A stretch of 64,000 bases of DNA from Bog-473 sp963756025 (GTDB lineage Bacteria > Actinomycetota > Acidimicrobiia > Acidimicrobiales > RAAP-2), in the NCBI GenBank assembly GCA_963756025.1, contig CAVWMF010000008.1:248001-312000 (forward strand), given 5' to 3'. This document shows positions 18,048-26,538 of the stretch, one piece after another; the first letter of the stretch is position 1, and each line of letters opens with the position of its first letter. Below the pieces are notes generated by a model. The model was given only the letters and a program-made list of their open reading frames with translations. It did not search any database and was not told the origin of the DNA. Made by a program: the position numbers and the translations under genes.

Positions 18048-18760
18048 ACATCGTCGCCATTGAGACAGCCACCGAGACGATCGGGGTGGCCGCGCGCACC
18101 GCCGGCGGTGCGCGGGCCGTATTCACCTTGAGCGGGAAGCGTCGCCACGTCGAGACCTTGGTCCCGGCGATGGAGCACGTCCTCGTCCAGCTCGGGCTGG
18201 AGGTCGGCGATCTCGACTTCGTGGCCGTCGATGTCGGTCCGGGCCTCTTCACCGGTCTCCGCGTCGGGGTGGCGGCAGCCAAGGGACTGGCCCAGGCGCT
18301 GGGCATCGGCATCGTCGGGCTCTCGAGCCTTGACATCCTCACGTGGGCCGCCATCCAGCAGGGCCATCGCGGCTACCTGCTGGCGGCGGTCGACGCTCGT
18401 CGCGGTGAGGTCTTTGCCTCCCTGCGTGAGTTGCGCGGCCGCCGGCCTGCGACAGAGGATGTCATCGCTTCGGGGCTGTTCTCGCCGAAGGAGTTGGCCG
18501 AAGCGTTGCTCGAGCTCGGAGGTGTTCCCATCGTGGGTGTTGGCGACGGGGTGCAGCGGTACGCAGATGTTCTCGGGAGCGTGCCGGGTGTGGCCTGCCT
18601 CAGCCACGCACTGGGATTCCCACCTCCACTCACCCTGGCCGACCGGGCCGCTGAGCTCGTCGAGAACGGGGCGCTGCCGCTCGCTCCCCACCTCATCGTT
18701 CCCGTCTACATGCGCGAGGCCGACGCCAAGAGCAACTTCGCGCAGGTCACCTCGAGCTGA
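18044..18760 (+). CDS. tsaB: tRNA t6A biosynthesis protein TsaB
   Basis: 238 residues, GTG 18044 overlapping the tsaE stop by four bases. N-terminal ASKHA fold: IVAIETATETIGVA, and VDVGPGLFTGLRVGVAAAKG, the hallmark of TsaB. TsaB dimerises with TsaD, but tsaD is not found in this window. The frame opens earlier (17981), but that region belongs to tsaE. Confidence 0.95.
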   Translation: MNIVAIETATETIGVAARTAGGARAVFTLSGKRRHVETLVPAMEHVLVQLGLEVGDLDFVAVDVGPGLFTGLRVGVAAAKGLAQALGIGIVGLSSLDILTWAAIQQGHRGYLLAAVDARRGEVFASLRELRGRRPATEDVIASGLFSPKELAEALLELGGVPIVGVGDGVQRYADVLGSVPGVACLSHALGFPPPLTLADRAAELVENGALPLAPHLIVPVYMREADAKSNFAQVTSS

Positions 18761-18770
18761 GGGCGTTGCA

Positions 18771-19262
18771 ATGGACCTGCGCCTCGAGAAGCTCAAGCGG
18801 CGAGACCTTCGCCATGTCCTGCCCATAGAAGCGGTCGTCTTTCCCGAGCCGTGGAGCGTCGGGGTGTTCCACTCCGAGCTCGCTCTTCGCCACGGCCGTC
18901 TCTATCGCGCCGCCTGGCACGGCAGCGCTATGGCGGGCTACATCGGGTTCATGATCGTGGGCGACGAGGCCCATGTCACCACCATTGCCACCGCACCGGC
19001 GTACCAGCGGCGCGGCGTGGCCAGCACACTCCTCATCGACGGGATCCACACACTGCTTCCTTTGGGCGTCAAGCATCTTTCGCTCGAGGTGGCGGCCAAC
19101 AACGAACCGGCGCAGACGCTGTATCGCCGCTTCGGCTTCGCCCCGGTCGGGGTGCGCAAGAACTATTACCCGGTGACCGGTGAGGATGCGCTGGTCATGT
19201 GGGCCTACGACATCGACACCCCGCAGTACTCCGAACGGCTCGAGGAACTCGCTCCCCGGTAG
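18771..19262 (+). CDS. rimI: Ribosomal-protein-S18-alanine N-acetyltransferase-like GNAT
   Basis: 163 residues. GNAT fold: IEAVVFPEPWS at the N-terminus, acetyl-CoA loop IATAPAYQRRGVASTLLIDG, then LEVAANNEPAQTLYRRFGF. Ten bases after tsaB. The C-terminal tail GEDALVMWAYDIDTPQYSER is recognisable again as a decayed copy at 21791-21879. In many actinobacteria the next gene is tsaD; here it is an accessory island. Confidence 0.92.
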   Translation: MDLRLEKLKRRDLRHVLPIEAVVFPEPWSVGVFHSELALRHGRLYRAAWHGSAMAGYIGFMIVGDEAHVTTIATAPAYQRRGVASTLLIDGIHTLLPLGVKHLSLEVAANNEPAQTLYRRFGFAPVGVRKNYYPVTGEDALVMWAYDIDTPQYSERLEELAPR

Positions 19263-19353
19263 CGGGGGACGCTCGGGTGCTATGGTGCGTCCTTCATTTG
19301 CATCCATTTCTTGATCGAAGCGAGGGGTTCTCGCTCTGAGCGGGGGTACACAC

Positions 19354-21462
19354 ATGCATGTCACTCGGACGCGTTGGGCCACGTTGGCAACCGGGGCCCT
19401 TTTTGTCACCACGTTCGTTGGGTCGTTGGTGATCGGGGCTCCTTCGGCCTTCGGAGCCACCACCGACGCGAGCACCTCGACCGTCGTAGCCAGCCCCGCC
19501 AGTGTGACCGCTAACGGTACGACGTCGACAATTACAGTCACCCTGCTCGACGCCGCTCATGCCCCGGTGGCCGGCGACACCGTCACCTTGACGCCGAGCG
19601 GCGGAAGCTCCAACATCTTCGGCCCGAGCGGCCCCTCGGATGCCAGCGGCGTCGTCACTTTCTCTGTGACGGACGCGACGGCGGAGAGCGTCACCTACAC
19701 GGCCACCGACACGTCGGCGGCGGTGGCCATCACCGCGACGGCGCACGTCACCTTCGTGGCCGGCCCGACCGCCACCCACGTGTCAGAAGTCTCCGCCAGT
19801 CCGGCCACGGTCGCCGCTGACGGTGCGACCCACTCCACAGTCACGGTGACCCTGCTCGATGCCAACGGCAATCCGGTCGCTGGCGACACGGTCACCTTGA
19901 CGCCGAGCGGTGGAAGCTCCATCATTTCGGCCGCGAGCGGACCCTCGAATGCCAGCGGCGTGGTCACCTTCACGGTCACCGACGCGACGCCGGAAGGCGT
20001 CAGCTACACGGCCACCGACACGACGGCGGCTGTCGTCATCGCCGCGACGGCGAACGTCAACTTCCTCGGCCCGGCCGACGCCGGGAGATCTACTGTCATC
20101 GCCAGCCCAACCTCGGTCGCCGCTGACGGTGCGACCCATTCGACGATCACTGTGACCCTGCTCGACGCAAACGGCAGTCCGGTGGCCGGCGACACGGTCA
20201 CCTTGACACAGAGCGGAAGCTCCATCATCTCGGCCGCGAGCGGACCCTCGGATGCCAGCGGCGTGGTCACCTTCACAGCCACCGACGCGACGCCGGAAGG
20301 CGCAACTTTCACGGCCACTGACACGTCGGCGGCGGTCGTCATCGACGAAACCGCTACGGTATTCTTCACCGGACCGGTCGATGCCGGGAAGTCGACCGTC
20401 GTCGCCACCCCGAGCACGGTGGCTGCAAACGGCACTTCCACGTCCACGCTGAAGGTCACCCTGCTCGACGGCAACGGCAATCCGGTCGCCGGGGACACCG
20501 TCACCTTGGCGCCGAGCAGTGGAAGCTCCATCATCTCGGCCGCGAGCGGACCCTCGAATGCCAATGGTGTCGTCACGTTCACCGTCAGCGACACCGTGGC
20601 GCAGAACGTCACGTACACGGCACACGACACGTCGGTGCCCTTGGTCATCACCCAGACCGCTGCAGTCGACTTCACGGCCCTACCACCGCCGCCTCCGACC
20701 GGCGGGTACTGGCTTGTTGCGGCCGACGGCGGCATCTTCACCCACGGTGACGCCGGCTTCTTCGGCTCCCAGGGCGCCACGCCCCTGAACTCGCCCATCG
20801 TCGGCATGGCATCGACGCCCGATGGCAAGGGTTACTGGCTTGTTGCGGCCGACGGCGGCATCTTCACCCACGGTGACGCCGGCTTCTTCGGCTCCCAGGG
20901 CGCCACTCACCTGAACTCGCCCATCGTCGGCATGGCATCGACGCCCGATGGGAAGGGTTACTGGCTTGTTGCGGCCGACGGTGGCATCTTCACCCACGGT
21001 GACGCCGGCTTCTTCGGCTCCCAGGGCGCCACCCACCTGAACTCGCCGGTCGTGGGCATGGCGGCGACTCCGGACGGGGGCGGTTACTGGCTTGTTGCGG
21101 CCGACGGTGGCATCTTCACCCACGGTGACGCCGGCTTCTTCGGCTCGCAGGGTGCGACACCACTGAACTCGCCGGTCGTGGGCATGGCGGCGACTCCGGA
21201 CGGGGGCGGCTACTGGCTTGTTGCGGCCGACGGTGGCATCTTCACCCACGGTGACGCCGGCTTCTTCGGCTCGCAGGGTGCGACACCACTGAACTCGCCG
21301 GTCGTGGGCATGGCGGCGACTCCGGACGGGGGCGGCTACTGGCTTGTTGCGGCCGACGGTGGCATCTTCACCCACGGTGACGCCGGCTTCTTCGGCTCGC
21401 AGGGTGCGACTCCCCTGAACTCGCCCATCGTAGGCATGGCCTGGACGCCACAGCCGGCCTGA
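19354..21462 (+). CDS. Secreted Ig-like (BIg-1) repeat protein with six C-terminal 42-residue repeats
   Basis: 702 residues, function unknown. Residues 1-35 form a signal peptide (basic start, hydrophobic TLATGALFVTTFVGSL, then APSAFGA). Residues about 45-445 are four tandem invasin/intimin-type Ig-like domains of about 100 residues, each with a xxTVxASPxSVxADG start and PVAGDTVTL in the middle. A PPPPP linker at about 446 leads to six near-identical 42-residue repeats (GYWLVAADGGIFTHGDAGFF...SPIVGMA) to the C-terminus. No LPXTG or membrane anchor is seen, so the repeat block may itself bind the surface or a ligand. A related block ends the protein at 37777-39617. The first codons are probably preceded by a promoter in 19263-19353. 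Confidence 0.88.
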   Translation: MHVTRTRWATLATGALFVTTFVGSLVIGAPSAFGATTDASTSTVVASPASVTANGTTSTITVTLLDAAHAPVAGDTVTLTPSGGSSNIFGPSGPSDASGVVTFSVTDATAESVTYTATDTSAAVAITATAHVTFVAGPTATHVSEVSASPATVAADGATHSTVTVTLLDANGNPVAGDTVTLTPSGGSSIISAASGPSNASGVVTFTVTDATPEGVSYTATDTTAAVVIAATANVNFLGPADAGRSTVIASPTSVAADGATHSTITVTLLDANGSPVAGDTVTLTQSGSSIISAASGPSDASGVVTFTATDATPEGATFTATDTSAAVVIDETATVFFTGPVDAGKSTVVATPSTVAANGTSTSTLKVTLLDGNGNPVAGDTVTLAPSSGSSIISAASGPSNANGVVTFTVSDTVAQNVTYTAHDTSVPLVITQTAAVDFTALPPPPPTGGYWLVAADGGIFTHGDAGFFGSQGATPLNSPIVGMASTPDGKGYWLVAADGGIFTHGDAGFFGSQGATHLNSPIVGMASTPDGKGYWLVAADGGIFTHGDAGFFGSQGATHLNSPVVGMAATPDGGGYWLVAADGGIFTHGDAGFFGSQGATPLNSPVVGMAATPDGGGYWLVAADGGIFTHGDAGFFGSQGATPLNSPVVGMAATPDGGGYWLVAADGGIFTHGDAGFFGSQGATPLNSPIVGMAWTPQPA
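19450..20690 (+). repeat. Four tandem Ig-like domain repeats (about 300 bases each)
   Basis: Four coding repeats starting near 19480, 19783, 20092 and 20392. Shared DNA segments include CCGGTCGCTGGCGACAC-like stretches and GGAAGCTCCATCATTTCGGC-like stretches. Repeats 2 to 4 are more alike than repeat 1, suggesting later duplication or conversion among them. Confidence 0.85.
20701..21459 (+). repeat. Six 126-base tandem repeats (42-residue units)
   Basis: The codons for GYWLVAADGG recur every 126 bases from about 20704; units 4 and 5 are virtually identical at the DNA level. Variation is confined to THLNS/TPLNS, IVGMA/VVGMA and the ASTPDGK/AATPDGG ends. The near-identity implies recent expansion or gene conversion and would make this region hard to assemble. 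Confidence 0.95.
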
Positions 21463-21790
21463 CGGATCGCTCGGGCGGGCGAGCCCTAGAACTACTACAC
21501 CCGGGACCGACCACATCGACCTCTACTCTCAGCATCGGGTCGATGGGGCGACGCCGATTGAGGAGACGGTCGGTGCGATGGCGGAACTTGTGGTGGCCGG
21601 GAAGGGTGCGCTACCTCGGTCTCGCCGAGGCTGCTCGGGCAAGCATCTGCCGTGGCTATGCGGTGCATCCCATCACCGCGCTGCAGACCGAGTACTCCAT
21701 GTGGTCTCAGGGGACCCCGAAGCTGAGAGGCTGCACGGTTCGTGAGTTGGGCATCGGGTTCGTCCCCTACAGCCCGCTCGGGCGGGGATT

Positions 21791-21879
21791 TGACCGGGGA
21801 GGACGTCCTCGTCATGCGGGGCTACGAGATCGACACGCTGCAGTACACCGATGGGCTCGAGGAAGTGGCACCGGAGTAA
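21791..21879 (+). pseudogene. Displaced copy of the rimI 3' end
   Basis: This reads GEDVLVMRGYEIDTLQYTDG then LEEVAPE and TAA at 21877-21879, matching the rimI C-terminus GEDALVMWAYDIDTPQYSER-LEELAPR residue by residue. At DNA level about three quarters of the positions match 19174-19262. It begins at TGACCGGGGAGGA, where rimI has TGACCGGTGAGGA and the interrupted reductase also has a TGACCGGG. Confidence 0.82.
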
Positions 21880-21965
21880 CGCCTATGTCCGAAGCGGTGC
21901 CGTCGGCACTTTCGCAACTCCTGGGTAAAAAATGATTTAACTGAAGCGGGTCCCTGGGTGCGTTG

Positions 21966-22017
21966 ATGTTCTGCGTCATCACGTTCGCCGGATCGTTTGG
22001 CATCGGATCTCCGTCGA
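21966..22017 (+). other. Remnant of the Ig-repeat protein's signal peptide region
   Basis: The frame ATG TTC TGC GTC ATC ACG reads MFCVITFAGSFGIGSPS, aligning with LFVTTFVGSLVIGAPS of the secreted protein starting at 19354. Its distance from the rimI remnant is similar to that in the intact locus, so the rimI tail, spacer and leader appear to have been moved as one block. The downstream base is reductase sequence again. Confidence 0.65.
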
Positions 22018-22393
22018 TCACTTCTGACCGGGACGACGCGCTCGGTCGAGCGCATCGACGCCATCGCCACGGCCAAGGGATGCACGCCGGCGCAGGGGGC
22101 GCTGGCCTGGGTGCGTGCGCAAGGGCGCGACATGGCACCCATCCCCGGCACGAAGCGCCGTCGTAATCTCGAGGAGTACATCGCCGCGAGCAAACAGCCT
22201 TGGCGGAACTGGGCGCTGCGCGCGGCGACCGCTACGTGCGGCGACCGCTACGCCGACATGACGCCGGTGAACGGGTAACTTCCGCAAGAAAAAGGCTCGC
22301 CGTCAGGCGGCATTCAGCCGGACCGCGTCGTGTTGCTGCGCCGCACCCGCATGCCGAGATTGCGCGCCCTTCCCGGACCTGTAGTGTCTCGGT

Positions 22394-22409
22394 TACCTCT
22401 CGGGAGGTA
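22394..22409. promoter_or_regulatory. Small inverted repeat upstream of the GGDEF gene
   Basis: TACCTC TCGG GAGGTA: six-base arms around a four-base loop, 37 bases before the GGDEF start. Could be an operator or a leader hairpin. It does not resemble a c-di-GMP riboswitch aptamer, which is far larger. Confidence 0.3.
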
Positions 22410-22445
22410 GTCCATTCGGATGAGTCGGCATCTTTGGCGCATGTG

Positions 22446-23864
22446 ATGGGAGACCGCGTGGTGAGTGGTGGGAGGATGGTCGAAGAGAGCGGGGGAGGAA
22501 CGCGCTCCAGTTGCGATCTGGCCGGAGTGCTCTCAGCCCTGTGTCGTGAATGTGCGGAATTTACAGACATTTTGGCGTGTTCCATCGTCGTCAGGGACGA
22601 TCCCTTCGGGTTCTTCTCAGCGACAGGTTCGGCCGAGTGGGCCTGCAATCTCGATGACTTTCAACTCAGCGAAGAGACCGGGCCGACGTGGGAGTGCTGT
22701 CAGACCTCGACGGCGACGCAGGGTGACGGGTCGGGCCAGCGCGGCCTCACGGGCTCGGATCTGGCTGAGCAGATGTCCCTGTACGGCGCCGTCGGCGCCC
22801 GGGCCGTGCCGCTCCTCCGAGAGGGCGCGATCTGGGGCGCGTTGACGTTGTATTGGGACCCGGCGACCCGGCCGGAGAACCTCATCACTGCCGGTGGAGC
22901 ATTGGCCGCCACGGTGACCGAGGCGATTGAAGGCCAGCACCGGGACGACGCGAGAGGGAATCAGGCGGCCCGGGTCGTGCGCGCGAGCGGCGGTGCCCGT
23001 GGCGGCGGCGATAGCGATGGGGCGGCGACGCTTCAAGAGCGTGAAGCCCTTTCCGAGGAGCGCCACGCCCGGGCCACGGCCCGTGACGCCCGGGCCGCCG
23101 AGCGTGACGCCAGGGCAACCGAGCGTGACGCCCGGGCCGCCGAGCGTGATGCCAGGGCGCGAGGGCGCGACGAAGCGGCGCAAGACCACCCTGCGGGTCA
23201 CGGCTGGAGCGACCACGAGATGATCGCCGCCCGGGTACTGGCCCGCCGGGACCGTTTCGCGGCCGCCCGCGATCGATTTCATGCCAAGTCCGACCGTGCG
23301 GCGGCCCGCCTGGACCGGGTCGTGTCGGCCATCGAGCGGGTCGAATCGTCGATCGACGGGCTGACGGGGGCCTATCGCCGTGAAGCCGGGATGATGGAGT
23401 TGGAGCACGAGATCACCCGGGCCAGAAGGACCGGCGACACGTTCGTGCTCGCCTTCGTCGATGTCAACAACCTCAAAGCCCGGAACGACACCCATGGTCA
23501 CCTGGCCGGGGACCAACTCCTGCGGAAGATCGCCGACACCCTCCGGGCCAATGTGCGTTCCTACGACCTTGTCGTGCGCTACGGCGGCGATGAGTTCGTT
23601 TGCGGGTTCCCCGCCCTCGACGTCCACGATGCGGCAGAGCGGTTCGCCCGCATCAACGGAGACCTCGCGGCGACCGAAGAAGCTTCGGTCGCCTTCGGAC
23701 TGGCGGAGTTGGGGACCGACGATTCGCTGGCGGATCTGATCACGCGGGCCGACAGCGTGATGTACGCCAACCGCTACCAGCGGTTGCGTGACGGCGGCAA
23801 TGCCGCCAATGCCCATGCGGCGGCCACCACCAACGCGGCACGCACAGTGGGCCGGGTCTCATAG
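22446..23864 (+). CDS. GAF-like/GGDEF diguanylate cyclase
   Basis: 472 residues. Predicted to make c-di-GMP from two GTP. Residues about 15-160 resemble a GAF-type sensor (ACSIVVRDDPFGFFSATGSA, ARAVPLLREGAIWGALTLYW). Residues about 200-245 are Arg/Ala/Asp-rich with seven-residue RDARAxE repeats, likely a charged helix. The cyclase domain (about 305-455) has DGLTGAYRREAG, FVDVNNLKARNDTHGHLAGD, intact RYGGDEF and an I-site RSYD placed five residues before GGDEF, so product inhibition is expected. No membrane segment, hence cytoplasmic. Start could be ATG 22446 or GTG 22461; the latter has GGGAGA upstream. Confidence 0.9.
   Translation: MGDRVVSGGRMVEESGGGTRSSCDLAGVLSALCRECAEFTDILACSIVVRDDPFGFFSATGSAEWACNLDDFQLSEETGPTWECCQTSTATQGDGSGQRGLTGSDLAEQMSLYGAVGARAVPLLREGAIWGALTLYWDPATRPENLITAGGALAATVTEAIEGQHRDDARGNQAARVVRASGGARGGGDSDGAATLQEREALSEERHARATARDARAAERDARATERDARAAERDARARGRDEAAQDHPAGHGWSDHEMIAARVLARRDRFAAARDRFHAKSDRAAARLDRVVSAIERVESSIDGLTGAYRREAGMMELEHEITRARRTGDTFVLAFVDVNNLKARNDTHGHLAGDQLLRKIADTLRANVRSYDLVVRYGGDEFVCGFPALDVHDAAERFARINGDLAATEEASVAFGLAELGTDDSLADLITRADSVMYANRYQRLRDGGNAANAHAAATTNAARTVGRVS
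23061..23165 (+). repeat. Five 21-base coding repeats (RDARAxE)
   Basis: Units start at 23061, 23082, 23103, 23124 and 23145, encoding RHARATA, RDARAAE, RDARATE, RDARAAE and RDARARG. The seven-residue period with alternating Arg/Asp/Glu suits a single long, salt-bridged helix between sensor and cyclase. Confidence 0.85.
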
Positions 23865-23892
23865 CGCTGCAGAAAGCCACGGGCGGGACAGG

Positions 23893-25488
23893 CTACGACT
23901 CGACCACGATCCCGCTCCACGGCGCCAGGGTGACGACGCCTTCCACGGCCGTGCCCTCGAGGGCACGGCCGGTAGCCAGCGTGATCGACCCGGTCAATCC
24001 GGCGATCTCGGTCGCTGTCCCTGCCATGTTGAGCGCGACGACTGACCGCTGGCCGCGCGCGAAGACCCAGGAGTGCCCGGGCGACGGCAGAGAGCGGTAG
24101 GTCCCGAGGGCCAGGTCCTCGTTGTCCCGCCGCCGGGCGATCGCCCGCCGGGTGAACGAGAGGACCGAGTCGGGGTCCGCCGCCTGGTCGGCCACGTTGC
24201 ATCGCGCGGGGTCAGACATGGGAAGCCACGGGCGCACCTCGGCGTCCCCGCTGAACCCGCCTCCCGGCCCGGCTGACCAGGGCATCGGTGTCCGTTCGGC
24301 GTCACGTCCCTTGTAGTGCGGCCAGAACCGGATGCCCACCCTGTCGCGCAGATCGTCCCGCTCGATTGCGCCGTCGGTGAGCCCTATCTCGTCACCTTGG
24401 TAGAGGAAGGGCGTGCCGCGCAGGCACAGCAGGATCATGAGGGCGCAGCGCACCTTGGCCATGTCGCCCCCGGCCCAGCGTGTGGCCAGCCGCGAGACGT
24501 CATGGTTCGACCCCGTCCACAGCGGCCAGGCCCCCTCGGGGAGCATGGCCTCCACGTCCTCGACGATTGCCCGCATGGCGCCGGCCTCGAGTGCGGCATT
24601 GATGAAGACGAAGTTGAAGCCGCCGTGCAGTTCGTCGTGGCCGCTGCCGTAGAACTCCATGAGCGTCGCCAGCCGCTCCACGTTGGTCTCACCGATGAGC
24701 AGCCGCGGTGGGTCGTAGGTGTCGGCGATCGACCGCCAGCGCCGCAGGATGTCATGGGCCTCGGGGCGGTCGCTGTTGTACACGGACCTGACGCCCATGA
24801 GCTGCTGGTCGAGGGGGTCGTCCTCGGTGGCCGGAGGGTTGTCGCGTAGCTCGGCGTCCTTGATCATCATGTTGCAGACGTCGATCCGGAAGCCGGCCAC
24901 CCCTCGGTCCCACCAGAAGCGCACGATCGCATCGAAGGCGTTGCGCACGTCCTCGTTCCACCAGTTGAGGTCCGGTTGTTGCATCTCGAAGTTGTGGAGG
25001 AAGTACTGCCCGCTGGCCGGATCGAGCTCCCAGGCCGAGCCGCCGAAAATGCTGACCCAGTTGTTGGGCGGGCCCCCGTCGAGTGCCGGATCGGCCCAGA
25101 CGTACCAGTCCCGGTGCTCGGCGTCGCGGCCGCGGCGGGAGTCGACGAACCAAGGGTGTTGATCGCTGCTGTGATTGGGGACGAGGTCGAGCAGGACGCG
25201 GATGCCGCGCACAGCGCTCTCTCGTACGAGGGTGTCGAGGTCCTCGAGGGTGCCGAAGTCGGGATCGATGTCGCAGTAGTCGGAAACGTCGTAGCCCCAG
25301 TCACGGTTGGGCGAGACCGTGACGGGGGAGAGCCACAACGCGTCGACACCCAGCTCGGCCAGGTAGTCCAGGCGGCTGATGATGCCGGGGAGATCTCCGT
25401 ACCCGTCCCCGTTCGCGTCGGCATAGGAACGTGGGTAGATCTGGTAGAAGACGCCGCCCCGCCACCACCGCTCGTCGTCGCTGCTCAC
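23893..25488 (-). CDS. GH13 alpha-glucosidase / oligo-1,6-glucosidase-like
   Basis: 531 residues from GTG at 25488. A complete GH13 (beta/alpha)8 amylase fold: VFYQIYPRSYADANGDGYGD, LLDLVPNHSSDQHPWF, GFRIDVCNMM (nucleophile Asp), LIGETNV (acid/base Glu) and TGSNHDVSR (transition-state Asp). The pattern fits exo-acting enzymes on short alpha-glucans, trehalose or sucrose rather than endo-amylases; exact substrate not assignable. No signal peptide, so intracellular. Start codon overlaps the stop of the upstream SDR gene. The open frame extends to 25785 but the extra part is SDR shadow. Confidence 0.92.
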   Translation of the reverse strand: MSSDDERWWRGGVFYQIYPRSYADANGDGYGDLPGIISRLDYLAELGVDALWLSPVTVSPNRDWGYDVSDYCDIDPDFGTLEDLDTLVRESAVRGIRVLLDLVPNHSSDQHPWFVDSRRGRDAEHRDWYVWADPALDGGPPNNWVSIFGGSAWELDPASGQYFLHNFEMQQPDLNWWNEDVRNAFDAIVRFWWDRGVAGFRIDVCNMMIKDAELRDNPPATEDDPLDQQLMGVRSVYNSDRPEAHDILRRWRSIADTYDPPRLLIGETNVERLATLMEFYGSGHDELHGGFNFVFINAALEAGAMRAIVEDVEAMLPEGAWPLWTGSNHDVSRLATRWAGGDMAKVRCALMILLCLRGTPFLYQGDEIGLTDGAIERDDLRDRVGIRFWPHYKGRDAERTPMPWSAGPGGGFSGDAEVRPWLPMSDPARCNVADQAADPDSVLSFTRRAIARRRDNEDLALGTYRSLPSPGHSWVFARGQRSVVALNMAGTATEIAGLTGSITLATGRALEGTAVEGVVTLAPWSGIVVES

Positions 25489-26429
25489 AGGAGGGGACCG
25501 ACCGCGGTCATACCGCCATCGACCACGATGCTGGTTCCCGTCACGTAGGCCGCTTCGTCGGAGAGGAGGAAGCGTACGACGGAGGCGATGTCCTCTGGTT
25601 GGGCCAGACGCCGCAGCGGCGTGCTCGAGACGAGCTTCTCCTTTATCCCCGGGAGGGCGAGCAAGGGAGCGAGGAGGGGGGTATCGACGGCCCCCGGGCA
25701 CACCGAGTTGACCCGGATGCCGTCGGGACCGAGCAGGCCACAGGCGGACCGGGTCAGTCCGAGCAGCCCGGACTTCGACGCGCAATAGGCCGGGAGAAGG
25801 GGATCGCCCACGAAGCCCTCGATCGACGAGACGTACACGATCGCCGACCCGGGATTGGCCTCGAGGAGCGCCGGGTGGAGCTCCTTCGTCACGGTCGCTC
25901 CGGCGCGCAGGTTCACGTCGAGGACCTCGTCCCAGGAGTCGTCATCGATCCGGGTGAGCGGCACCGGCCCGCCGATCCCTGCGGCATGGACCAGACCACC
26001 GATGGAGCCGAGTTCGGCCAGCGACCGCCTGACCGCAGCCTTCAATAGGCTCGTCCTGGTCACGTCCACCTTGAGACCGATCGCACGCACGCCGTATTCG
26101 TCGCTGCACCGGGCGGCGGCCCGTCGGGCGGCAGCTCCGTCCCGGTCCCAGATCGCCACGGCGCGGCCGACCTGCGCCAGCGCCAGGGCGGAGGCCAAGC
26201 CGATGCCCGAGGCACCCCCGGTAATGACCACCCCGGAGTCGGGGGACGAAGGCCCGCTCCGATGGGCTCGCCGCCGTACGGCGCGTGGGGCCCGACGGGC
26301 TCCCGGCGCCGCCGTTGCCGTCCCGGTGTCGGCACGCAGCGCGGTCCGGGGCCGCCTGGATGACGCGGGCGCCGTCGGCGCCGTGGGTGATTTCGGCGCA
26401 GCCGGCTCCCGCCTGTCCTTTGCCGCCAT
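25485..26429 (-). CDS. Short-chain dehydrogenase/reductase with N-terminal extension
   Basis: 314 residues from ATG at 26429, preceded by GGAAGGGGAC. Residues 1-65 are Ala/Pro/Arg-rich and probably disordered. The SDR core has the cofactor motif VVITGGASGIGLASALALA, acidic WDRDG after beta2 (NAD-type), VHAAGIGG, and catalytic Ser and YCASK. Ends VVDGGMTAVGPLL, a classical SDR tail. Substrate unknown. Overlap with the GH13 gene suggests a two-gene operon. Confidence 0.88.
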   Translation of the reverse strand: MAAKDRREPAAPKSPTAPTAPASSRRPRTALRADTGTATAAPGARRAPRAVRRRAHRSGPSSPDSGVVITGGASGIGLASALALAQVGRAVAIWDRDGAAARRAAARCSDEYGVRAIGLKVDVTRTSLLKAAVRRSLAELGSIGGLVHAAGIGGPVPLTRIDDDSWDEVLDVNLRAGATVTKELHPALLEANPGSAIVYVSSIEGFVGDPLLPAYCASKSGLLGLTRSACGLLGPDGIRVNSVCPGAVDTPLLAPLLALPGIKEKLVSSTPLRRLAQPEDIASVVRFLLSDEAAYVTGTSIVVDGGMTAVGPLL

Positions 26430-26538
26430 GACGTCCCCTTCCAGGCTCGCTGGCCCGGTTCGGGGGCCGGGATGCAGAGGAGCGTATCGATCACGAGGGG
26501 GTGGAGGTTCCCCCTGCGCCCCAATGACTCGATCCCTC

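Larger units (their letters stand above)
21503..22278 (+). pseudogene. Decayed, N-terminally truncated aldo/keto reductase
   Basis: Pieces of an aldo/keto reductase of the NADP-dependent YghZ/AKR13-like type survive in several frames. 21503-21600 reads TDHIDLYSQHRVDGATPIEE and VGAMAELVVAGK. After an extra G it reads VRYLGLAEAARAS, AVHPITALQTEYSMW and RELGIGFVPYSPLGRGF up to about 21790. The C-terminal part resumes at about 22022 with VERIDAIATAKGCTPAQGAL, PIPGTKRRRNLEEY and GDRYADMTPVNG. The first ~110 residues (including the catalytic Asp/Tyr) and about 40 residues in the middle are missing, the latter replaced by a fragment of the rimI locus. Confidence 0.85.

Noticed and set aside
20701..21459. 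Possible CRISPR-like direct repeats
   Set aside because: The 126-base period is in frame, the whole unit is conserved, and there are no unique spacers; it is a protein repeat. The same applies to 38912-39614.
22394..22445. c-di-GMP riboswitch upstream of the GGDEF gene
   Set aside because: Only a small hairpin is present; the conserved two-helix aptamer and tetraloop-receptor sequence are absent.
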